Below, in pieces: positions 39,615 through 39,615 of a DNA stretch of 39,615 nucleotides. The DNA is taken from the NCBI GenBank assembly GCA_003158875.1, contig PMLK01000078.1, positions 1,569 to 41,183 of the forward strand, written 5' to 3'. The notes below the pieces were generated by a model, which saw nothing but the letters and a program-made list of their open reading frames with translations, was not told the DNA's origin and ran no database searches. Origin of the DNA: Chloroflexota bacterium (GTDB lineage Bacteria > Chloroflexota > Limnocylindria > Limnocylindrales > CSP1-4). How positions within the stretch are numbered: the stretch's first letter is position 1; each line of letters starts with the position of its first letter. A program made the position numbers and the translations under genes.

Positions 39615-39615
39615 G

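Overview
This is a high-GC bacterial chromosomal segment with dense coding and short intergenic gaps. It has no rRNA, tRNA, insertion sequence, phage gene or CRISPR array that I could recognise. The gene set is a pyruvate:ferredoxin oxidoreductase end with its DHOD-like partner, L-lactate dehydrogenase, ThyX, a PolX with a PHP domain, an LCP ligase, and many Shine-Dalgarno-less starts placed 6-7 nt after a TAnnnT box. This suggests a monoderm-type, high-GC lineage, most likely Chloroflexota (Limnocylindria-like). That placement is inference from gene content and was not tested by phylogeny.

Left part (1-5.9 kb): the 3' end of nifJ is translationally coupled to a DHOD-like flavoprotein. A lactate dehydrogenase follows behind a very stable UUCG-capped hairpin. 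A convergent three-gene satD operon runs the other way (SatD, a membrane partner, a small alpha/beta-barrel-like protein), and thyX follows. Middle-left (5.9-10.2 kb): two tandem paralogous coiled-coil proteins, each preceded by a related structured-looking leader, then a CpaE/MinD-like ATPase with a degenerate receiver domain. I regard this three-gene set as one of the two best candidates for an undescribed system. A MscS channel converges on it.

Middle (10.3-23.8 kb): an IclR regulator with a clear terminator, a cysteine-desulfurase-like aminotransferase with an ankyrin protein, a DUF885 metallopeptidase-like protein, a 957-residue protein combining a degenerate DNA-methyltransferase-like region with zinc-ribbon cysteines and a possible nuclease-like C-terminus (the second candidate), a TPR protein with an acidic tail, a membrane protein, PolX and a GGDEF diguanylate cyclase. 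From 23.8 to 26.7 kb a soluble PRC-MgtE_N-CBS protein is translationally coupled to an Nramp-related transporter whose two metal-site motifs are both altered, which suggests a metal-sensing regulator paired with its transporter.

Right part (26.7-39.6 kb): a surface-polysaccharide locus. It holds UDP-GlcNAc 2-epimerase, a UDP-HexNAc 6-dehydrogenase, four glycosyltransferases, a Wzx-type flippase, an RmlC epimerase, a polyprenyl-phosphate sugar-1-phosphate transferase that starts the repeat unit, and an LCP protein that would attach the finished polymer. The window ends inside a probable secreted beta-rich protein. The genes run in short divergent and convergent blocks rather than one operon.
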